A stretch of 7,027 bases of DNA from Alkaliphilus sp. (GTDB taxonomy: Bacteria > Bacillota > Clostridia > Peptostreptococcales > Natronincolaceae): NCBI GenBank assembly GCA_023230535.1, contig JALNXC010000058.1, forward strand, positions 1 through 7,027, read 5' to 3'. The translations under genes were made by a program, and so were the position numbers. The notes below the pieces were generated by a model, which made no database searches, was not told the DNA's origin, and was given only the letters and a program-made list of their open reading frames with translations. This document shows, piece after piece, positions 5,619 to 7,027 of this stretch. How positions within the stretch are numbered: the first letter of the stretch is position 1; each line of letters starts with the position of its first letter.

Positions 5619-5741
5619 TTAGGCAGGGTGATTATTTTTTATTTTAATGTTATCCTTTGTTAGAATAACAAACAAGGAGATTAGCGATATCAAAAGCATA
5701 TTTGATGTTATAACTAAAGTAAGAGCTTCGAATGCTTTCAT
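5619..5741 (-). CDS. Holin-like small toxin (Hol_Tox type), 40 residues
   Basis: The peptide starts MKAFEALTLVITSNMLLISL and continues ISLFVILTKD with a short charged tail ending KIKNNHPA. A brief [YF]EALxL opening, one membrane helix (about residues 6-27) and a charged tail are the hallmarks of putative holin-like toxins related to the TxpA/Fst class of type I toxins, which insert in the membrane and depolarise it when not silenced by an antisense RNA. GGGAGGTGG lies about 7 nt before the ATG and gives a strong but structurally masked ribosome binding site. A promoter with an extended -10 lies about 70 nt upstream. No downstream terminator or antisense promoter could be recognised. It is below the usual size cut-off for gene callers. 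Family membership is inferred from pattern, not from a search. Confidence 0.65.
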   Translation of the reverse strand: MKAFEALTLVITSNMLLISLISLFVILTKDNIKIKNNHPA

Positions 5742-5747
5742 ATCACA

Positions 5748-5786
5748 CCACCTCCCTTCATGTAAAGTGAGGTGGCAACCACACCT
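5748..5786 (-). promoter_or_regulatory. Two competing leader hairpins over the toxin ribosome binding site
   Basis: In the toxin mRNA CCACCUC (5769-5775) can pair over 7 bp with GAGGUGG (5748-5754), which contains the Shine-Dalgarno sequence, with a loop of about 14 nt. The same CACCU (5770-5774) can instead pair with the AGGUG just upstream (5782-5786) across a 7-nt GGUUGCC-containing loop. Three alternating segments, AGGUG, CACCU and AGGUG, therefore allow either a closed or an open ribosome binding site. Such sequestration is known in type I toxin mRNAs; the switching is inferred. Confidence 0.6.
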
Positions 5787-5808
5787 GCTTTCCTATTACC
5801 CTGTCCTA

Positions 5809-5838
5809 ATTGTACCATATAGCTAATTTAAGTATCAA
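5809..5838 (-). promoter_or_regulatory. Promoter of the holin-like toxin gene
   Basis: Minus-strand TTGATA (5833-5838, 5/6 consensus) is followed 18 bp later by TGG-TACAAT (extended -10, hexamer at 5809-5814, 5/6). Transcription would start near 5802, giving a leader of about 60 nt that covers both hairpin segments. Confidence 0.65.
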
Positions 5839-5841
5839 CAT

Positions 5842-6039
5842 TCATTTATATTTCTTTACTATTTTGATAATATCAGCTCCATATTTTGAAGTCTTTATAT
5901 CAAAACAAGAGAAACATTCATACTCTTTAATATCAAGGATCACATACTTACCACGTCCGAATCGGGCTCCCCCCCTATCGGTTTCCCCCCTATACTAGTA
6001 CCGGATCCGGCTTCTGTTCGGTTTTTTTATTTCGATCAT
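5842..6039 (-). pseudogene. 65-codon frame interrupted by one TAG
   Basis: The frame opens at an ATG whose ATGA overlaps the stop of the preceding frame (6036-6038), with AAGGGGGG just before it. It reads MIEIKKPNRSRIRY, then TAG (5995-5997), then without frame change YRGETDRGGARFGRGKYVIL, DIKEYECFSCFDIKTSKYGA and DIIKIVKKYK, ending at TGA 5842-5844. The length is an exact multiple of three, and the part after the TAG looks like real protein, with a CFSC pair and a lysine-rich helical end. I recognise no family. The simplest reading is a nonsense mutation in a small gene. Amber readthrough or pyrrolysine is possible but nothing here supports it. The ATGA overlap suggests it was cotranscribed with the gene at 6036-6775. 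Confidence 0.45.
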
Positions 6040-6775
6040 ACCCCCCCTTAGTGGCCCTTCCCATATTACATTGCCCTCAAAAACTGTTACATAGGGATCT
6101 TCGTTTGATGCAGCCTTCATTTTTATATATGCCCGAGGATGTCACCCCCGCCAATCGTATTTTCCCTGTTGCAGAAAGGACTTTGTCAACTTGACTGTCA
6201 GGGATTGCCCCCTCCGTGGTGGATTCGACATTGCTCGGAGCGGACAAAGCAAAGATAACCGAATCTTGCTGAGGAAGATCACCCATGTTTATAAGTTTAT
6301 TCAGTTCTTCCGTCTTTATGTTTTTGTAAAACAACTGGCGATAAACATCGTCGCTCATATAAACGCTGCGCTTGACAAGGAGTACAAAGCCTCCGTCCGG
6401 CCCTGTGAATGACATATACTGATACATGCTTCCCGTGGTGCTCAGCCCACCCTTTGTATCGCGAATATCCACTGCAGTACCTATATACTTATTTACCTTT
6501 TTCTCTTCGATGGTACTGAGATGGGGCATATATGCAATATAGCTCTTTCCATCTTCTGAAAGTTCATAGTAGACATATTCCCATGAATTGTTCTCTTCGT
6601 CTAACATTATTATGCTGCCGGATTCATCTTCCCCGGCAGTACAAGGAATAGTTACGGATACCGGTGTATAGAAAGTATTTTTACCGGATTCTAAAGAAGG
6701 ATCATAACCCTTGATTTTTGTTCCTGGATTGAGCCGTTGGAACCCCGGAAGTAGAAGGCCATCGCCGCGATAGTT
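6036..6775 (-). pseudogene. Unidentified beta-rich protein with lost start and probable frameshift
   Basis: The frame is open from a TAA at 6776-6778 and reads RGDGLLLPGFQRLNPGTKIK, then a segment ending TFYTPVSVTIPC, well before the first ATG at 6607 (MLDEENNSWEYVYY). No start codon with a ribosome binding site exists for the longer frame, so the amino end is lost. The central part alternates short hydrophobic strands with charged turns (GGFVLLVKRSVYMSDDVYRQ, IFALSAP) and suggests a beta-rich, possibly extracytoplasmic protein; no family was recognised. The frame ends at 6077 with an atypical CIKRRSLCNSF tail, whereas the neighbouring frame from about 6145 encodes YIKMKAASNEDPYVTVFEGN and WEGPLRGV, ending at 6036 by an ATGA overlap with the next frame. 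A one-base indel near 6140-6150 would join them into about 245 residues. Confidence 0.5.
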
Positions 6776-6807
6776 TTATGGTTGCCGTAATTGCAGTACA
6801 ACTATCG
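6768..6807. repeat. Perfect 8-bp inverted repeat at the broken gene start
   Basis: CGATAGTT (6768-6775) and AACTATCG (6800-6807) are exact inverted copies around a 24-bp spacer. They sit exactly where the open frame of the unidentified protein ends at its front. The spacer carries a partly symmetric TGCCGTAATTGCA. It could be a recombination joint, a regulatory site or a chance match. The DNA from 6808 to 6926 shows no further gene. Confidence 0.35.
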
Positions 6808-6926
6808 GAACGAGTGCAGTTATACGAAAAATGAAGGGATTAAGCAGATATCAAACGAAAAAAGAAAAAGGTCAAAAGCACACAATACATGCCCCCGACC
6901 GCTATTATCCGTTAGAATATTTCTTA

Positions 6927-7027
6927 TTACAATTTTTTCTTTATTTCTTCTACTTTGTCTCTACTCAATTTAGTGACTTTTGTTACAAATTCTATTTCTG
7001 TTCCTTCTTGCAACAAATTTCTTGCAA
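6927..7027 (-). CDS. Rpn-family nuclease/transposase, C-terminal end (partial)
   Basis: The minus-strand frame entering from the right edge reads ARNLLQEGTEIEFVTKVTKL then SRDKVEEIKKKL and stops at TAA 6927-6929. The A+NLLxEGxxIEFxxKVTxLSxxxVEEI pattern is the closing segment of Rpn/PD-(D/E)XK transposase-like proteins, where a helix-turn-helix-like LSxEEIxxL end follows the MEKG-rich linker. It matches the part missing from the Rpn remnant at 4651-4866, but the two pieces lie 2 kb apart and should be different copies. Only 32 residues are visible, so whether the gene is intact cannot be judged. Confidence 0.55.
   Translation of the reverse strand, partial: ARNLLQEGTEIEFVTKVTKLSRDKVEEIKKKL

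Noticed and set aside
5600..5710. Plus-strand promoter for an antisense RNA against the toxin mRNA
   Set aside because: Candidate -10 boxes (TAGAAT at 5661, TATAAC near 5709) lack an acceptable -35 at 16-18 bp.
6001..6028. Possible plus-strand terminator (CCGGATCCGG, then CGG and a run of seven T)
   Set aside because: The only stem next to the T-run is about 4 bp, no plus-strand gene precedes it, and the sequence is explained as coding DNA of the minus-strand frame.
6191..6412. 73-codon plus-strand frame
   Set aside because: It is antisense to the longer protein-like minus-strand frame, and no start signal is present.
6791..6973. 60-codon plus-strand frame
   Set aside because: It is lysine- and asparagine-rich, lacks a ribosome binding site, and its 3' half is antisense to the Rpn C-terminus.
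1..7027. CRISPR array, tRNA, rRNA or riboswitch
   Set aside because: No regularly spaced repeats, cloverleaf sequences, rRNA segments or known aptamer cores were seen on either strand.

Overview
The window looks like a stretch of a low-GC Gram-positive chromosome, most likely from the Clostridia. The evidence is the AT-rich intergenic DNA, strong GGAGG-type ribosome binding sites, sigma-A-type promoters, and the families present: a clostridial-type citrate synthase, Rpn/PD-(D/E)XK transposase relatives, a DUF6922/AbiEii pair, a holin-like small toxin and a group II intron reverse transcriptase. The species cannot be named from the sequence alone. Apart from citrate synthase and a few small genes, most of the window is decayed accessory DNA.

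Layout. 1-1070: the 5' part of a group II intron (minus strand), made of a piece of intron RNA and a reverse transcriptase cut off after its third RT block; a strong hairpin lies next to the break. 1137-1615: an M20 peptidase/amidohydrolase gene (plus) with a large internal deletion and a frameshift. 1616-2013: a small coiled-coil protein with its own promoter (minus), followed by a doubtful 25-codon frame. 2176-2332: a dense cluster of palindromic repeats that runs into the stop codon of the next gene. 2332-3699: an intact citrate synthase (minus) driven by a perfect-consensus promoter. 3859-4052: a divergent promoter leading to an 17-codon remnant of an amidohydrolase (plus). 4088-4866 (minus): a small two-helix membrane protein, an unidentified C-terminal fragment and an Rpn-family remnant, the last flanked by two repeat elements. 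4918-5474: a DUF6922 antitoxin-like gene (minus) overlapping an AbiEii-type nucleotidyltransferase that has lost its middle. 5619-5838: a 40-residue holin-like toxin (minus) with an extended -10 promoter and a hairpin that masks its ribosome binding site. 5842-6775: an unidentified protein with a broken start and a probable frameshift, followed through an ATGA overlap by a 65-codon frame interrupted by a TAG. 6927-7027: the C-terminus of a second Rpn-family protein, running off the window.

How it fits together. Citrate synthase is the one clear housekeeping gene, making citrate from oxaloacetate and acetyl-CoA. Around it are remains of mobile elements and toxin-antitoxin loci broken by deletions, frameshifts and small repeats. 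The most interesting live candidates are the small holin-like toxin with its two competing 5' leader hairpins, and the apparently intact DUF6922 gene next to a toxin that should be inactive. A dispersed repeat family (GGGAC-GTWCC/GGTTCC-type cores between short inverted repeats) occurs at several gene breakpoints.
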